From: Anticarsia gemmatalis | Lineage: Eukaryota > Arthropoda > Insecta > Lepidoptera > Erebidae | Assembly (NCBI RefSeq): GCF_050436995.1 | Contig: NC_134770.1 | Coordinates: 5,404,501-5,468,500 of the forward strand | Length of the DNA: 64,000 nt | Direction of reading: 5' to 3' | Shown: one piece after another, positions 22,101 through 34,267 of the stretch | Layout: each line of letters starts with the position of its first letter | Numbering within the stretch: the stretch's first letter is position 1 | The notes under the pieces: generated by a model | Database searches by the model: none | The model's input: only the letters and a program-made list of their open reading frames with translations | Told to the model about the DNA's origin: nothing | Position numbers and translations under genes: made by a program

Positions 22101-25100
22101 AAAGTTCTGTACATCGCCGTCTCTTCCAGCAATTAACGTCAAACGCTCCTCAAACCGCAAGTGTACACTGTTAAAGAAACATTAAATTATTTTTTGAAAA
22201 TTGGCTTATACTTTCGTTAATTCGCGTTTCCGCAATTTCTAGATTCAGAATTGCAGACTTTTATGAATATGTTTAAAATATAATTTGTATAGTGTATAAG
22301 AGCCTTATTAAATCTTTACAATGCCAATCTTTACATGTCTTAAAGTTAGTTATAAACACGCAATTACATTAAAATCATAATACGTCACAAACTAGGCTAA
22401 GCCTGTATTTCGGCAAGAGAGAAATATGAACCCAAAAAAGAGAATTATTGACCATATTTTAAAATAAATATAGGTATACTCACTCCTTATGATCAGGTGG
22501 AGGAGCCTTAGCCGCATCGAGCTTGGCGGGCGCGGCGCTGGCGGCCGTGTCGCCCTCACTGCGCAGGCGCGACACGAAGGACTCGGCGTCCGTGCCGCGC
22601 GACCCCAGCTTCATGGCCGACCGACCCGACGGACGAGCGCTACACATATAACGATATATTATTATATTCACTGCGCCATGGTGTCAAGCTATAAGGCTTT
22701 AGCTAAAAAGTGTGGCGAGAGGGTAGTTTGTTCTTGTTGAAAGAACATTTTACAAGTTATGATAAGGTTAAGTATTTATTGGTATTTTTACAGATTCATA
22801 GATGAATAACCTCGCATGCGTAAAATTTTGTTTAATACATTTATTGAGGGCATGCAAAGTCCCCAACCCGCACTTGGCCAGCGTGGTGGACTCAAGGTCT
22901 AACCCCTCCCTCATTACGGGAGGAGACCCTTGCCCAGCAGTGGGACAGTTATGGGTTACATTTATTATTATTATTAGATGAATAACCCTCTCAAATGATG
23001 GCACGCGGCGCGATGTTTCGTTTGTCGAAGCTCATCTTTGACAATTAAATCAGTAAAAATGTTGGGCAAAGAAAAAGAATATCAGTTTATTTTCGGTAGA
23101 ACAAGGATCGGTTAAATGCATAGTCAGTATTTTAAATAACATAATGTATGACATAGACTAAAGGGTCGTTTAATAGCTAGTCTGAACTGTTTGGTTATAC
23201 GTACACTTCACGTGCTGGTGTAGTGGGTATTTTCTCAGCGATAGGCTCCTGTACCGACGATGATGACATTGAAGAACTGCCGAAACCACCACTTCCTGTA
23301 AACAATAAAAAAAGGTTCTTTGATTGCTGAATAGAGTCTAGAAGTAAAAACTACTTTGTATCTTCTCTACTGTCGAATTATATTAGTACTACCAGTGAGT
23401 TGAGCTCAACATTTAAATCAATTAGCGAGTTATGGTATTCTTAAGTTGAGAAAAAAATTGTATAAGATGTATGAACAGCATAAAAGTATGCACCATGCTT
23501 TGCTCCAAATAAGTCCCAGTTGTGTCCATACAAGAACATTTGTTAAGTCATGTCACAGCTTTGAACAGTTTGAAAGTGACTAACTATAAGAAAGAAAAAG
23601 ATAGACAGTTACCAAATGACATCTGACTGCGTGGCGGCGCGCCTCGCTTGGCGGCTTCCAGTCTCTCTCGCTGTAGTTCCTTCGCACGTTCTCGCATGCG
23701 GTTAGCTGCTTCTCGTTCTTGTGTCTATAACATTATATAATAATATAATATCTATGGACAGTGGAACAAAAATAAATATTGTTAAATTGTTATTAAATAC
23801 TGACCTGTCTGACAGCTTGATAGATCTTCTCTTCATGGGAATCCATCTCGACGAATGATCGCACCTGGCATAATGGGGAAAAAGTTAAATCTATTTTATA
23901 AAGAAATTAAAAAACATTTCTTAGCATATAAATACATAGTAACCTCAAACAAACGTCATACTGTAAATTAAGAATTGAACATAAATAAAAATGCTATAAT
24001 TCTGCAGAGTATTTCCCCATTTTCGCTTAAGTCTATTAGTAATGGATAATTTGTTTTGTCTCTTTTGCACAGCGTTTTTAAAAGTCTATACGAAAGTTAG
24101 GGCATGCAAATAAAAGGAAATAGTTAGTAGGCACATAAGAATTAAAAAAATAATTGTTTATCACTAACCTGTGCCAAGTTGACACTCTCCCTGTAGCCAA
24201 GAGCCACAATCTCATCAAAAGCAAACAGCAGGTTGAATGCTTGGTTTATCACCTCCGCTTCTGTCAACTGAGTACAGTACTCTGGCACCTGGACAATAAA
24301 TACATTACAAAATTAGACTTTGTTAAATAAATCCATTTTTCACCATTAACAATGTTAATCCCATTAATTAGGGGGCAAGCATATTGCCATTTACCAGGCA
24401 CTTCACCAATCCCCAGACTATAATTGAAAAATATTGTAATTAAAACTTAAAAAGATGAATTCTACTTTGCATGAACTGGGAATTGAACCAAAGACCTCTT
24501 GATCTGCAGTTAGGAGACTGCTGTACAGACTTACTAAAGTCAAACTCTTTAAGTAGCTCAAGAAATAATCCAATTAACAAATTAGGCCAACTACTTATCA
24601 AACAATAGGGTTGTAGCATGATGCAATACATTTATATTGTTATCTCTTACACTTATTCATGTTTTACCCATTAAACCTTTATAAATAAAGCAGCAGGCAT
24701 TTTTTATTCACAAAATTTCAGATACTGAAATATGAAATTTTGCTTTCATTATCATTTAGGCAGTAAGGGAGCAGAAAGTTTATTGTTGTGTTGGTTTACA
24801 GTATAAACAATTATTTAAATTATCATACCACTCTGCTGAAAAGGCGTAAGGTCTCCAAGTCTTCAAGAATGTTGCTAGCTTTAGTAGTGATGAGCAGCAT
24901 ATACAGTTTGTCCAGAGGCTGGTATACATATCTGCAAGTTAATTACACTCTTGTCTAAAAGATAGAATATTAAACATACTTATTGCTTTAATACCTATAA
25001 ATACCATAATGTTTGCAGGCAATGCCTCAAAGCATGGTTACTATTGAGTACAGGTCTTACAAGTTAACTTAATTTACAGCCTGTATTTTGACAGATGTAT

Positions 25101-25527
25101 TTGGCAGTTTTCAATAAATTAGCATGGTTCTACCTGACAGATTCAGTCTCCACGAAGGTATGCTGACGTCCCCCAGTCATCAGCTTGGGGAATGCTGCAA
25201 GCAAACCCTCGATACGTGCCTTCGTCATCTCCACAAACTGACGGGAGACCAATGCTGAAACATGGGTGTTGTGTTTATAAATACTTATCTTTTAACATTT
25301 TTATATGAATAACAGTGAAATATAGAAGTTCTAAGTACCTTTCCCCGACTTCGTACATACTGTTGCCGCTATCAGCACCTGAAATATCACAAAAACACTG
25401 CTGAAAACTATAAACATAAGCCGCACATCGGTGACACGTTTATATACAAGTAGCCACTTTCATACAGCAACAAACACAAATTAAGGTGTACATATCTAAA
25501 GAACATTACGTTATAAAGCATTACCAT
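16199..25527 (-). CDS. ARCN1: Coatomer subunit delta (delta-COP, archain), 15 exons, complete
   Basis: Fifteen phase-compatible exons give 507 aa: 25527-25525, 25378-25339, 25254-25134, 24931-24829, 24288-24169, 23864-23805, 23724-23613, 23295-23205, 22639-22484, 22167-22091, 21635-21547, 20611-20464, 19907-19796, 16876-16754, 16367-16199. Delta-COP is part of the COPI F-subcomplex, coating vesicles for Golgi-to-ER retrieval and binding dilysine/WxxxW cargo. The N-terminal longin domain (VLIAATVCTKSGK, QFVEM, LLFAFDEIVALGYRE) spans about residues 1-140. A charged linker follows (QEREAANRMRERAKEL). The C-terminal mu-homology domain runs from about residue 265 to the end (VNCWPSEG, DVNIEYELE, HPDKYEIV). 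The first coding exon holds only the ATG. Length matches other animals (about 510). A 2.9-kb intron carries a palindromic transposon, and exon 12 has a Helitron 15 bases from its acceptor. Confidence 0.97.
17078..19494. mobile_element. Non-autonomous hAT-like transposon with a giant internal palindrome, in a delta-COP intron
   Basis: Terminal inverted repeats read CAGGGGCCGAAACA, flanked by an exact six-base direct duplication AACTGT at 17072-17077 and 19495-19500. Subterminal ACTGAC-type repeats occur near both ends. Inside are a 21-base tandem repeat (17381-17640) and two arms of roughly 540 bases (17738-18275 and 18660-19218) that are near-perfect reverse complements around a 385-base loop. 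There is no transposase ORF. The CAGGG start fits hAT; a six-base duplication is shorter than the usual eight. The class is therefore probable, not certain. Confidence 0.75.
17381..17640. repeat. 21-base minisatellite, about 12 copies
   Basis: Tandem units of 21 bases containing TCTAACGAATTTTC and AATCAGG are nearly identical over about 260 bases, with small variants in the first two and last units. The array follows a looser A-rich repeat of AATAAACTCC units (about 17270-17370). It lies inside the hAT-like element, outside its palindrome. Confidence 0.9.
19524..19725 (-). repeat. tRNA-SINE, truncated copy in a delta-COP intron
   Basis: Shares the CCAATGCTGGGCAAGGGTCT tail through the TTTTCCTTCACCGTTGGAG segment with the copy at 934. 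The head with the B box is absent. Confidence 0.65.
20627..20881 (+). mobile_element. Lep1-type Helitron, copy 2 (abuts delta-COP exon 12)
   Basis: Begins TCCATACTAATATTATAAA and ends with the hairpin and CTAG|T. Its 5' end is 15 bases upstream of the minus-strand acceptor of delta-COP exon 12 (20612). The internal GTCTGTCTG subtype matches copy 5. Confidence 0.8.
21199..21450 (+). mobile_element. Lep1-type Helitron, copy 3
   Basis: TC start, GTTTGTTTG repeat, conserved ATCATCACGCTACGAC core, terminal hairpin and CTAG|T. Lies in the delta-COP intron between exons 11 and 12, 318 bases from copy 2 in the same orientation. Confidence 0.8.
21755..21970 (+). repeat. 5S-headed SINE, copy with internal deletion
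   Basis: Shares the GCCCATAGCCAGTTGCGC start, GTGGGTGACCGCATAGTGG head and the GACACTAGGTTGACCACTAA tail with the copy at 3844, but lacks about 30 bases of the head. Confidence 0.65.
22810..22962 (+). repeat. tRNA-SINE, truncated copy
   Basis: Plus-strand copy with the TTGAGGGCATGCAAAGTCCC segment and the GCCCAGCAGTGGGACAGTTA end. Lies in a delta-COP intron. Confidence 0.65.
24340..24530. repeat. Dispersed tRNA-like repeat, copy in a delta-COP intron
   Basis: The segment from TTAGGGGGCAAGCATATTGCC to GATCTGCAGTTAGGAG resembles 48235-48430 (TAGGGGGCGAACCTTTAGCC ... GATTCGCAGTCGTG). Both pass through GCCATTTACCA and AACC-type B-box-like sequence. Probably a SINE-like family. Confidence 0.45.
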
Positions 25528-25994
25528 TTCGAATTTGCTTTTATTTTCTCAAATAACATGTAAAAACTACAACTGCAAAACTGACAGCACACACCGAGAT
25601 GACGTGTGTAGGTTTTTTTTTAAAAGTGTTGCCATCATTTTTAACACTCCTTAACAACTTCCGAACGAACGGAAGAAAATGTAATCGTGTCAATGTAAGG
25701 TGTCATAAGCGACGACCGATTTAGTAATTTCTAGGAATGTATGTCACTAAAGAAAAACTTTCCCCTAGTCTATGTTCTAACATAAATGTCAAATTTGTCA
25801 AAAGTAACCAAAGCACATTGGGGTTATTGTTCGTTTTTTCCGCAATTTATCGTTTATCTCGTATCTATAACACGTAATTGAGAATCCTAGTTAAAGTGTT
25901 CACTTACTCTGTTCAAAAGATGGAGCTGTTGATCTGATTTGGTGCCTAAATTCTATGGAATACACTTGCATACCACAGAAGCCAAATAACAGTA
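25528..25994. promoter_or_regulatory. Probable bidirectional promoter for delta-COP (-) and a plus-strand transcript
   Basis: The delta-COP start codon lies at 25527 on the minus strand. On the plus side a CCAAT-type box (CATTGG near 25816) precedes a probable non-coding exon ending at 25994 in a perfect GTAAGT donor. The plus-strand gene is not identified; it could be the unassigned exons at 26303 and 26607, or a distant 5' exon of DESI2. Confidence 0.4.
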
Positions 25995-26302
25995 GTAAGT
26001 GAAGATTTTTAATTATTTTGTATTGGTATTTAGTGGTAGCGGTTCAGGTCACATGCTCTCGAGTATGCGTACGTTGTGAATGAGTGTTACAGTCATTATT
26101 TTCGCTAATGGTCAAACATTTGATTTGCATACAATGATATTTTTCTTTATGCCTGATAGATTATCTTTTCATCCAATATTGTTCACTGTTGTGATCATGC
26201 CGTCGGTACAGATGGCTGTGCTATATTTTTTATCTGTGAATTTTTAATACATATTTGTTATTTTAAAAGTTCAGTAGCATAATTTTTTAATGTTTTGGTG
26301 CA

Positions 26303-26743
26303 ATGGAAGAGACTTATCTTATTGATAGTGACAATGAGGTATTTACTTTTACTGTACTTTCCTAAATCTTTTATAGTTCTAAATTTTTGTATATATTTAT
26401 CTATTAATAATTTAAGTTGCTATTTTTTTTACTATAACATTTTATATGAATTGGTGACAAGGCAATAGACAAGCAAAATTTAGTCAACACATAGGATGTA
26501 TGTGAATAGGTTTTGTGCATTGATTGAAATATGGTAAACATCATGAATAAGTGATGGATGTACTGAAGGACTTTGTTGACAGTCCACAGTTGAGAAGTAT
26601 GTGTAGTCATGAAGAGATGTGACGCGTGCCGTGTCCGTTCAGAACGGAAGTCGGAGGAGAGACCGGATGAGACGGGGGACAGAGACCCGCTCCTAGAAAC
26701 CCCCACGGTCTCTCAGGAGGACACTTACGATAACCAAATTTTA
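26303..26743 (+). CDS. Unassigned exon-like segments (26303-26338 and 26607-26743)
   Basis: The first segment opens with GCAATGG and encodes MEETYLIDSDNE before a GT donor at 26339. The second, behind a TGTGTAG acceptor, is open for 45 codons from the ATG at 26609 (MKRCDACRVRSERK ... RDPLLETP ... EDTYDNQIL) and ends at a GTAAGA donor. It is GC-rich, charged and protein-like, unlike the AT-rich surroundings. The two do not join in frame directly. The second ends in the same phase in which the first DESI2 coding exon is open upstream, so it could be an alternative 5' exon of that gene. Not recognised; reported as a lead only. Confidence 0.28.
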
Positions 26744-28985
26744 GTAAGATCTAAATCATTACGTTAAAGTAGTTAGCACTCTTATTTTTTGTGCACCATT
26801 CTTATTTTGTGCACTCATTTTGTAATCAAGCAAGTTTTTTTTTCTCCTTGTCTATGTCACTGCATCATGTTATTTATGACCTGTATTATTAAGGTTTGTA
26901 CAAATAGAGGGTATTGATAATAATTAATATATGATAATAATATTGTTATTTAAGTTCAAACAACAATGACAATAAGGGTAAAAGATTACAGCATATTTAC
27001 ATGAAGGTTGACGACAGTTTATTATTTTGATAACATTTAAATATTATTAAATATTAATTTACATATTCATTGACAAGTCTACATTAATATGTAAAAAAGT
27101 ATAAATCATGATCGAAGCATGCTGGCTTATGCCTACTTTGTCATAATTACCCTCTGATTTTGGGAAAAAATAATGTGTACCTATTTTTTAACATTAAATA
27201 TTAAACTCAATTTATGTTGAAGTTACAATGATTATATTTAGAGCACTGATTTTCTATTGAAGAAGTGCAGAACTGAAAAAGAACCATTTTGAACTCTTAA
27301 CTTTTTTAGACGAAAAGGCTGAGTCTGTGTGACATGGTTCTATTTCTTTTCAATTCATTATTTATTTGGGGTATAATATTATCTGTCATTCCCCATTTAT
27401 ATCACCACCAGCCTAATGTAAATCCTTATTTGTTTGTTTGTAGCTAAATATTGATGTAATTGATGTGTAGACAAATAACTGTTATCTTTAGCGTGCTATA
27501 TTTTAAGGTGTCACGTAGAAATGTATATTATTTTACGTTAAATATAGCTAAATCTCGATCGTAACTAGAAAGTTACCCTTATAAAAAATATCAACAAAAA
27601 ATTCAAGTCAAAAATTACGACGGCGACTATCCCCCGGCAGTCATTACTTCGAAGTAGTCTTAATGAGAAATATAAAAAAAATCTGTTTATAAATCGTCAA
27701 AGTTTGTTTGTATTTTTAATTACTGTGGGGACACGCGAGTTCCGTATTTGTCATCAAAGTCCAGTCGTTTAACTTCATGGGAGGCCGTAGGGCCGCTTGA
27801 ATAAGTCCAACTTTAAGCATTCTTACGAAACTAACGTTAATAGGATAAAAGGTAAACTTTTGGATCTTAGTTAATTAGTACAATTAAAATTCTACCCTTA
27901 GCGTATTGGAAATACAATCTATTGGGTTGTTCAATCGTCCTGCGTAACACGCTTTGCCTGTCGAATGCCACTAACCGCGTTATCGTGAAAGTAAACAAAG
28001 AAAAAATCTGTTGGTCATTAACGACTGATAAAGGTCTTCACTAGATTATTACAGATTAAAAAAGTTAGATAATATTGATGCGACCATCGTACTTGTGGCT
28101 CTCATGAATAGAAAAATGTTTACGAAACGTCAATGGTTTTAAGATTCAAGAGGTCTGTTTAAGATGGTGAAGTTTTCCCGCCTACTGAGAACACACAGAC
28201 ATCATAGTTAAAAGTCAGGCAATGGCAGTCTATGTAATGCTTTGTAGGAATGCGGTAGTGCTGACCGGTGTTCGTTTTTTGAAAATACGTTTAGTCAAGG
28301 AATGAGTTTTCTGTGAAACAATTTTACATTTTAGTGTTGTCGAAACATCTGCGATGAAGAAGAAAATTAATATAACTATTACACCGAAAAAGGTAGAGTT
28401 CACTCATAATTTATACTTAATTATTTTTTAATTAAAAAATGGTCCTATTATCGTTCGCTGGGCGCTTGCTAATGATTCCGGTCGGCCAGATAATTTTCTG
28501 TTATCTATTTTGTTATAGAAATTATACCGGAAGTAATGCCGTGATTGTAGACAATGGTCTAAATATACTTATAATATTTTTAAGTGACACGCATTTCAAG
28601 CACGCGACACTTTTTATTTCAAAAATACAAAAAGAAGAGCACTAAGATATCCTAGAATATCTGCACAACAAACTTTAGTTTTATTTCGATCGAGCATAAA
28701 CTATAACTTACTATTCTTATATTATACGAAAATATTTCTAACATAATTCTTCTAACCCACTTTCAAGTATCCTAGTTTGAACAAAATAATGGCATTTGAA
28801 ATATTATAAAATACAATATTTATAACACTAGTTAGGTATGTTATCTTAATTATTTAGTCGTAAGCGGTCATGCGAGAACGCGACTAATAAGCTGTATTGT
28901 TTATTTTGTGGTCATTTGAAATTTTAACGAGGCTACTCGCACTTACGACGGTCAAACTGATTTAATTCATGCTATTTAGTATTAA

Positions 28986-29236
28986 CTAGCTGACCCGCGC
29001 AACTTCGCTTGCGTCACAGAGAGAATGGGTCATCATTTTCCCCGTTTTGGTAACATTTTTTACTGTTACTCTGCTCCTATTGGTCGTAGCGTGATGATAT
29101 ATAGCCTATAGCCTTCCTCGATAAATGGTCTATCTAACACTGAAAGAATTTTTCAAATCGGACCAGTAGTTCCTGAGATTAGCGCGTTCAAACAAACAAA
29201 CAAACAAACTCTTCAGCTTTATAATATTAGTATAGA
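28986..29236 (-). mobile_element. Lep1-type Helitron, copy 4
   Basis: The minus-strand copy runs from TC at 29236 to CTAG at 28986, with the full core and hairpin preserved. Confidence 0.8.
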
Positions 29237-29670
29237 TTAAAAACATGCGATGAAACAACAGGCTTACGTTACGCTTAGAGATGACCAAGACTCTCGATCA
29301 CTAAAAATGTTGATTGCATACTATGACGATAAGTAAAAAAGAACTATTGTCTGACAACTTAGTAGAAAGCCTCGTAACCAAGGTTCGCGGGTGACAGAAG
29401 TATGCAAAACAAGAATTAAGTACGTGTAGTAAACGGCGGCCTGTCCGCTTCAGCCACTTTTTTGGCCTTTCAACAAAATCTCAATTATATTCTGGATAAA
29501 TCGTGCATTCCAAGGCTCTCTATTAAGTTTTTAGACTATAGAAATATAAAACAACCAAAAGTATCCTATCATATCGATTAGTAACAGTTTCCACTCAACA
29601 ATTCTTAACTTGAACATCGTATGCTTTTTAAAACCAATAAAAAGTATTCTACAAGTTACAAATCCTCTTT

Positions 29671-29967
29671 CTACACAGAGGAAATCATGGACAGCAGTTT
29701 ATTCTCCCGGTTTTCTTCTCTCATTCGATGTATTGCAGCTTCTTGACCGTTCGCTGTATTATTCACGATGATAGGTCCCAAAGGTCCGAAGCTAATCGGG
29801 TCACCTAGAATGTCTAAGTGAGTGTTAACAATGTAAGCTGTTCGATTTAATTAAGTCCAGTTTCCACTATAATTCCACAACTTAGTAAAACGCCTTGTAG
29901 GCAAGCTTTTCGGAGGTACTCGAAATTCAGAATTAAGAACATCAGTGACCTGAAATAGCTGCTTCAT
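29671..29967 (-). CDS. Speculative two-exon microgene or transposon remnant
   Basis: On the minus strand an ATG at 29967 opens a frame (MKQLFQVTDVLNSEF ... RRFTKLWNY). After a weak donor (ATA|GTGGAA at 29868) it could join in phase, across a 63-base intron, to 29804-29671 (SDPISFGPLGPIIV ... REENRENKLLSMISSV, stop). The second part, behind a TTCTAG acceptor, has strikingly protein-like composition. The joined product would be 77 aa. Short pieces around the first part (ACTAAGTTGT, GTTTCCAC) recur nearby, hinting at repeat origin. No family recognised. Confidence 0.22.
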
Positions 29968-32900
29968 TTTGGCTTTATACTTAGTTATTGGATTATAAGT
30001 TAAAGTTTTTATTTCTAAGCTTACGCCTATTTTTTATAAGCAAAAGTCGGCAAAGGAAACGCTCACAGCCAGTTACGCTTTCCAATCGATAAACGATCAA
30101 TGCCGTTTAATTAATCAAAGTAATATTTCAGCGTATACATTCCGTAGATTTTTAACCGATTGTTTTATCTCAAAGTATCAGTTAACCGTCTTCGTACTTT
30201 GGAAGGCACATTAGGAGTTTTCCCCGGTAAAGAATTATTTTCAAAAGTATTCGGCCAGCTTAAACACCTGTGACACTAGAATGATCACTAATGAGTTTCA
30301 ATTAATAATATAATAATATCAATATTTTTAGTTATTTACTAAAAATATTGAGGGAATTTCAGGGCAAAGTCTAGTCCATATTTCCACTAAAGAACTCTAT
30401 TAACTAAACTAAAACGACATAACAAGGTTTTGTGTGAAAACAAGAAACCTTAAATGTCACAAATGTATGCGAGTGAATAAATTAACACAAGGCCTGATCG
30501 TTACTGCGATACATAATTTCCTTTTGCAACGAAACAACTAAGACTGGAGACCTGAAAAATATATTTTTTGTTAAACGGCTTATGTAATTAATTACAGTAT
30601 TTATTATATTATTATTATGAATAATATTTTACATATAAATTCAGAATAGTGGATAGATGATGTAGATGTTCTTTTAACCGTGGTTTTAACTAAACCTGAT
30701 TTAGATTTTTCTCCTATGATTTTTCCAGCATTTTGAACAATCAACGTCGCGGTTCGCCGTATCTTTGCTAGAACACCTAAATTATCTGTATAAAGTCACC
30801 CCGTCCTTTGGAAAAATCTTTGTGAAAATCGGTTGAGTAGTTTTTAACTCTATTACATTCAGAGAAACAAATGCGGCGGGACACATTTTGTTACGATACA
30901 TTGAAAGTCCATTCTTTACCAAAGATAGGTATACTCTATAGGAATTAATCAACCACTGTGAGAAGTACTCAGTATTGACACCATGACCTGTGCAGGTTAC
31001 AGAATATCTGGACCACTATAAAAGGGATAATTACCGTCATTTAACAAAGAATCATGAACGATTATAAAACCTAGCGTGCTCCGATAACGTTGATTGCGGC
31101 AAGTAGCACAAAAATAGGAAGTTTATCAAACGATTATAAAAACAAAAGGTATGTAGGAACAATAACTGTTTACTAGTGTTTACGAAGGCACAGATTAGTA
31201 CTACAATGTCTGGTTTTTATGAGCTAGTAGCGTAGACGGGTTGTAGTAGTACCTATTATGCGCAGTTGTAGCCACTATGTTGTTTAACAATGTTTCTTTA
31301 GATATAAAGACCCCAACACGTACTTGCATTCGTAGCAAGATTTGGTCTAAACTCTCTTCTTGTTAAAAACACCCAAGGAGAAAATTCTAAGCTAGTTAGT
31401 CATTGATCAATAACAATAATAAGATGAGCAATTTCGTTAGTTACAGTTTCATATTATAAGTTCAGAGTTAAGGATTTTTTTTCAATTGAGGTTAGTTTGT
31501 GAAAACCGGGAGATCTTTTTAATCCTTGAATTAAACAAACATGCAAGTACACACGCAACAAAACATTACAACCAACTGTGTGTGACTTTTGTGTGTGCAA
31601 CAATAGGACAAACTCGTATAGTGGTATAGTCTCGTTACCTTGCTCCGTCCGGTGGTCCGGCGTTACATTGTGCGAGCCGCGAGGTCATGACAGTGGGTGC
31701 TTTCACGCACATGGCGCTTCTCATATCAAATATGTATCCCAGATCAATGGTAACACGTCATTCCTACCGATGTAGTGCAACCTTTAACGAGGACGACTCA
31801 AGGTCTTTCAACATGTAATACTAAAAACTAGAAGGCAACGCGTTTGGGACTTAAATGAGACGTTTTGGTTGCATTGCAGTTTGCAACTAGTTGCATTTCA
31901 TGTTCGTTTAAATTTTATCCTAGACATTTTAAGTTATCTTTGTAATTTTGCCTATATGTGAAGATTTTTCGCGATCTTCCAACCATATCCATGCTGTAAA
32001 AATACGGGCCTTTAATTAATAATTCAAAGAGAAGCCCTTGTTTTTGAAGATAGCATCTTCTTTGTGTCATATTCAGGCACTGATTGTAGTGCCACTTCGA
32101 CTGAACAATGAACATCATTATTTATTTGATCTGATAACACCTTGTTCGGACTTCAAGTAAAATACTTCAATTTGTGTGCTATAAAATACAAATTATATTT
32201 CCTATCATGAACACTGGAAATTGTCACAATGATTTTGATCACACGTGTATAAAAGAAGTGAGAAAAAGTAAATGATAAATATAAGAGAAAAAGGTAGAAA
32301 TCTTTATAATGTCTGGAAATTATTTTACGCAAGGGAAGTCGTGGGCAGAAACTACACAATTTGCTAAAATACGTTCCAATATTCTTATAACATGACGGAA
32401 TGTTTCCCTAACTATAAATAAAAACTACAGCAAGAAACAGCTTGAATAATCCCGTGCTTTCACTTAGCTTTATGACTCGTAAGAAAAATGGCGGCCGCCT
32501 TATCTGCAGTTGGAAGCAGTGACAGTTGAGCCAAGGAAATGTGGTACTGGGCTACTTAATGCGGCTCATTCTCAATGGCATTCTAGCACGCTACCTTTTG
32601 CATCCATGCACTGTACTGGGCTCTGTTTAAGAACAGTTTGTGGTCGGCGGCAACACGAAATGTACTTCACAAGGCTAGGTGATGCTTTTTGTATAGTCTT
32701 AAATGTCGGTAGATTGAAAACTAGGTCGTTTCGTGTTACGTGTAAAGCTAGGCTTTAAGTTGTAATGTCAAAGGTTTTCGTGGCGGCGACGACCCCTTTC
32801 AAAGGTGTGAACTTTTGGTCTTAGTTCCGCGTTATGTATATAAGTGTTTTACCCGATGTTTACTATGTTACCTAGACTTATTTTTACTTGCTTATCCAAC

Positions 32901-33639
32901 TATTGTTTTACTGTATAAGCCTGTAAACTGATTTTTGAAAAAATAATTCTGCAGAACTTAAGTGATAAAATATTATATAATAGTCTTTAAATTAGTTTTC
33001 AGAATATTTGGGGGAGGATATAAGAGTCAGTTATTTATAATTTTATTATACCACATTTATACATCGCGATTGACTTAATTTCGTCAGAACTACAAAGTTA
33101 AACGAACTTGTTCATTTGAAAAGCTTCCCAAGTTTCCTAAGAAGTAAAATTCAAAAGAAAACACGTGGAGATTGTATTTCGTTGTTCCGAGGAAAAATAC
33201 TATTTATAAACTGGTTTAGTATTGAATGACGTGCGAGTTAGAACAATGGGTAGAACCTCGCAAGCAAAACGGTTTTAATTACTTGATAAACTGTTGCATG
33301 CGCTTAGTATAAGACTTATCACGGCAACGCTTATTTAGGTTGACGTACTTAAGATTTTGCAACCAAGCTATAATGATTAAAATTCTTTAGCAGCTGTAAT
33401 TTAGCTGCGATTTTTTTTTCTTATTTTCTAGCAAAAGATTTAAATACAACCCCTTATCTCTTTCCTATAGTATCATAGATTACATTGAATCAGATTTCTA
33501 GAACACAAATCGTCCACAAATCCATATTAAACAAATGAGTGTCCTCAAAATGACAGTAATCAGTTCACGATTTTATTATTCACAAGTACTTTAACTTAAT
33601 CGAGTTATTATAATGTTATTTATTGTATGGCTAGCAGGC

Positions 33640-33780
33640 AAACCGGTGTCTTAGTTGTTCAAGCAACTACCAAGACATTTTATGACCTCTGTAGCCCGTA
33701 GACGCTCAGCTTATATGCCATTTAGTGGTCACCCATCATTAGAAACGTCTGCGCTTGAGTAGCTTAACTCACCGATCCTT
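33640..33780 (-). repeat. 5S-headed SINE, degenerate minus-strand copy
   Basis: The reverse complement reads GGTGAGTTAAGCTACTCAAG ... GATGGGTGACCACTAAATGG, matching the head of the family; the tail is eroded. A further degenerate plus-strand relative lies at about 30055-30300 and a short one at 45905-45990. Confidence 0.45.
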
Positions 33781-34267
33781 TTTCGACCGGTAAGGGCAAG
33801 AGCGCTACTATCAAATGAAAATAAAAATGCTGAACTTTAATTTGCTGTATAGTTAAAACCATGTTTTCTTTCAACTTTCGTTCTGGCGTAAAGTCTAGGT
33901 AATTTAAACAACCGTTTAACAAATCTTGAATATGTATATGGAGAGAGTGGTAGGTCTTTGAATATGATAATCCGTTTGTCAAACGTCCATAATAAGTTTG
34001 TGTTCAGTAGTAACAATGTCTTTTCTAGAGAAAATGATCTTTATCAGATTTCCGGCCTCCCTAGGGGATGAATCCAGTTATGTGAAATGTTTTCTTACCA
34101 ACTGTACTATCTTCTGGTTAGTTTTGTTACCCGAGGGAATAATGGCTGTCAGTTTTTATAAAGCCTGTTTGTTGTGGTCTTCGTAGAGAGTTACAGTGAC
34201 TGTTTGTTGATGCGGTGAAATTGACAGTATGACAGGCAGGCTTCTGGTGGACTTCATATCTTATGCA

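Noticed and set aside
32480..32758. ATGGCGGCCGCC-containing GC-richer patch and an 82-codon ORF
   Set aside because: The ATG frame closes quickly, the 82-codon frame has no motif or splice context, and no partner exon was found.
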